From positions 1 through 22,512 of the IMG/VR virus record IMGVR_UViG_3300031758_000623: a stretch of DNA of 22,512 bases; one strand, given 5' to 3'. The number at the start of each line of letters is the position of its first letter. Position 1 is the stretch's first letter. The notes under the pieces are model-generated. The model saw nothing but the letters and a program-made list of their open reading frames with translations. It did not search any database and was not told the DNA's origin. Of this stretch, positions 20,991-22,512 are shown one piece after another. Source of the stretch: a virus. Both the position numbers and the translations under genes were made by a program.

Positions 20991-20997
20991 ATAAATA
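20990..20997 (+). promoter_or_regulatory. T4-type late promoter for the virion protein gene
   Basis: Perfect TATAAATA fused to the end of the terminator T-run. The predicted start near 21003 leaves a ~27-base leader with a weak Shine-Dalgarno (GGA, 21018-21020) before the ATG at 21030. Confidence 0.8.
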
Positions 20998-21029
20998 TCA
21001 GTATAAGAAAAACTTACGGAAAAAAAGAC

Positions 21030-21917
21030 ATGGCACTTTGGGGTAAGGCAGACGGTGTATTTTCACCAGGAACAGTTACTGTCAACTATACAAATAAAAC
21101 AATTACTGGTGCTGGAACATCATTTAGAGCAGTAGGTGTCACTACTGGTGCAGTAATTACCATCGGTGCTGGAGGAACTTTTGGAAATGCGGTAATTTCT
21201 GGAATTACTTCGGAGACTCAAATTTCAATTGCAACAACTCAGTATCTGAGTGGTGCTGCTATTGCTGGAATTGCATATTCAATATCTCAAAAACCAGTTT
21301 ATACTTTAGAAGATACAAACTTTGCTACTATAACTGGAACTGGCAATTCTGCATCAACTAATAGAGTATATGGTGTTGATGAGTTTGAGCAAACTGCTGC
21401 TACCGAAAGTGGTTCAAAATATGCTGCGGCACACGCAGGTTGGGTGGGAGTTCATACATATATTGATTGTGAGAATCAACTGAGAGTTAAGACCGAAGTG
21501 TTGGTTGCAATGTCTGGAATTAGCACATCTGCACTCGCAACATATTCAGCAACTGGTGATGCTGCTGATGATGCAGTATATGCAGACAATTACATTACGA
21601 TTAGTGCTCAACCATCAAATAGAGTTGGAATTGCTACAACCGTTGCAACCACATTCGCAGTTACTGCAGCAGCAAATGATTCTGAAGCACTTTCTTATCA
21701 GTGGCAGTTCTCAACTGCTGTTGGAGCAGCATTTACCAATGTTACTACTGGATTGCTTGGTGGTCTTATTTACACCAACCCAACTACAGCAACTCTTGGT
21801 ATTGCGGCAACAACTACAACTGCCAACAGACCTAATGGTTACTACTATAGAGTTAACATTACTACTGCTGCTGGTGCTGCGAAGACTTCCGATACAGCAA
21901 GACTTACTTATGCGTAA
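21030..21917 (+). CDS. Virion structural protein with C-terminal Ig-like domain
   Basis: 295 residues, rich in Ala, Thr, Gly and Ser and poor in Lys, unlike all other genes here and typical of an exposed virion protein. The N-terminal part MALWGKADGVFSPGTVTVNY, with TGAGTSFRAVG and ITIGAGG, is a beta-rich module I recall from cyanophage structural proteins. The middle has CENQLRVKTEVLVAMSG. From about 188 to 295 there is an Ig-like fold: ITISAQPSNRVG, the hallmark SYQWQ at 222-226, TATLGIAATT, and YYYRVNITT at 271-279 ending in RLTYA. Such domains decorate phage heads or tails and may bind surface sugars. A late promoter precedes it. Whether it belongs to head, neck or tail cannot be told. 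Confidence 0.8.
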   Translation: MALWGKADGVFSPGTVTVNYTNKTITGAGTSFRAVGVTTGAVITIGAGGTFGNAVISGITSETQISIATTQYLSGAAIAGIAYSISQKPVYTLEDTNFATITGTGNSASTNRVYGVDEFEQTAATESGSKYAAAHAGWVGVHTYIDCENQLRVKTEVLVAMSGISTSALATYSATGDAADDAVYADNYITISAQPSNRVGIATTVATTFAVTAAANDSEALSYQWQFSTAVGAAFTNVTTGLLGGLIYTNPTTATLGIAATTTTANRPNGYYYRVNITTAAGAAKTSDTARLTYA

Positions 21918-21924
21918 TTGATAT

Positions 21925-22296
21925 ATGAGATTTGATGAGTTGAATGAAGATAATTATTTAATGTTTGCAATTAAACATTATGATAATCCACAATCAATGA
22001 CCCAAGATGATTTTTATGAAGATCTGAAAAGATTTAATTGGATTAATAGATTATTGAAAAAATATAAATCATCTGGGTCATTAAATATTCATTTGTTAAT
22101 TAATCATTTTATAATTCTTTATAATGTATTTGGAGATGCTACAACTCCTTTATTGTTTTATAAAGTGGATAGTCAATTTTGGAGTATCATTAAAACTTTT
22201 ATTGTTTATTTGGGAAGACTTCCAGAATACCCAAAGACTGATATCCATAGCATACCAGTAGATATAGATTTTTTAAAACAATTAAATGTGATCTAA
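21925..22296 (+). CDS. Conserved T4-like phage protein of unknown function
   Basis: 123 residues, mostly helical, starting 7 bases after the virion protein. The pattern DELNEDNYLMFAIKHYDNPQ, FYEDLKRFNWINRLLKKYK, then SLNIHLLINHFIILYNVFG and VDSQFWSIIKTFIVYLGRLP is one I remember from many T4-like marine phages, where it is annotated as hypothetical. The regular helices with aromatic residues and the late-gene location suggest a small structural or assembly factor. There is no clear Shine-Dalgarno; coupling to the upstream gene is likely. The stop overlaps the next ATG (TAATG). Confidence 0.72.
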   Translation: MRFDELNEDNYLMFAIKHYDNPQSMTQDDFYEDLKRFNWINRLLKKYKSSGSLNIHLLINHFIILYNVFGDATTPLLFYKVDSQFWSIIKTFIVYLGRLPEYPKTDIHSIPVDIDFLKQLNVI

Positions 22297-22512
22297 TGGA
22301 TAAAGTAGATAGATTAATTAAAATAATTCGTAACATTAAAGAGGAGATGGGTTCTCCTGTGATTGCTAATTCCACAAACAACCCAAACGGTCCGATTAAT
22401 ATTGCAGGATTGCCACCAGATCAACCACCAGTTGATTTGAGAAAAGGAAGAAGAAGAAATTGGAACCCATTTTTTAAAGATCTTGCAAAAATTCAGAGAA
22501 GAAAACCTCAAA
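22296..22512 (+). CDS. Unknown phage protein, 3' end cut by window edge
   Basis: Open from the ATG at 22296 to the last base (72 complete codons, no stop), coupled to the previous gene by a one-base overlap. The product starts with a helix MDKVDRLIKIIRNIKEE, then a Gly/Asn/Pro-rich segment (SPVIANSTNNPNGPINIAG) and PPDQPPVDLRKGRRRNWNP with a basic cluster. I recall small proteins of this type following the preceding gene in T4-like cyanophages, but no function. Its length cannot be judged. Confidence 0.65.
   Translation, partial: MDKVDRLIKIIRNIKEEMGSPVIANSTNNPNGPINIAGLPPDQPPVDLRKGRRRNWNPFFKDLAKIQRRKPQ

Noticed and set aside
21505-21921. 138-residue frame within the Ig-like virion gene
   Set aside because: Leu/Gln-rich reading of the Ala/Thr-rich codons of the true gene; no independent start signal.
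1-22512. tRNA genes, CRISPR arrays, insertion sequences, integrase or attachment sites
   Set aside because: Read for cloverleaf-like stretches, regular repeats and transposase motifs; none seen. Gaps are all under 130 bases and accounted for.

Overview
The window is one continuous run of rightward genes from a T4-like marine myovirus, most likely a cyanophage. Three points support this. The T4 replication, recombination and late-transcription set appears in the order uvsY, uvsW, 55, 47, 46, 45, 44, 62, regA, 43, uvsX, 41. Genes typical of T4-like cyanophages are interspersed with it: an Hsp20 chaperone, a DUF3110 protein of cyanobacterial type, a DUF3310-like protein and a MazG-like pyrophosphohydrolase. 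The DNA is strongly AT-rich and genes are packed with ATGA/TAATG stop-start overlaps. The host is inferred to be Prochlorococcus or marine Synechococcus; nothing here proves it. No tRNA, CRISPR, insertion sequence, integrase or credible reverse-strand gene was seen.

Layout. Positions 1-5788 hold the end of uvsY, the uvsW helicase, a small Sm-like protein, the late sigma factor gp55 behind a sigma70-type promoter, and the gp47/gp46 recombination nuclease with a DUF3110 protein between its subunits. A second sigma70-type promoter (5781-5809) leads into a DUF3310-like gene, the sliding clamp gp45, an unrecognised 170-residue protein, the clamp loader gp44/gp62 with a small HTH-like gene between them, and the translational repressor RegA, closed by a terminator (9401-9426). 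Hsp20 follows with its own terminator (9979-10021). The 3' arm of that hairpin contains the start of a consensus promoter driving two more Sm-like proteins, DNA polymerase gp43, a 45-residue gene, UvsX, a 2-oxoglutarate/Fe(II) oxygenase, helicase gp41, a MazG-like enzyme and a small conserved protein.

A terminator at 16793-16832 marks the change from replication genes to late genes. Beyond it, T4-type late promoters (TATAAATA or GATAAATA) precede the genes. They drive an unknown 380-residue protein, two proteins that both begin with what looks like a T4 capsid-targeting sequence, two tiny genes, a virion protein with an Ig-like domain, a conserved phage protein and a gene cut by the right edge.

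The most interesting points are as follows. (1) The adjacent genes at 18004 and 19200 both start with a T4 internal-protein-type targeting peptide with a predicted prohead-protease cut after Glu10. One carries a nucleotidyltransferase domain and the other an AT-hook-like basic region, so together they look like head-packaged cargo that could enter the host with the DNA. (2) Three Sm-like paralogues lie among the replication genes, next to the RegA translational regulator. (3) Terminators are fused to the following promoter or ribosome-binding site, including one hairpin that could both end early transcripts and hide the start of a late gene, as known for T4 gene e.
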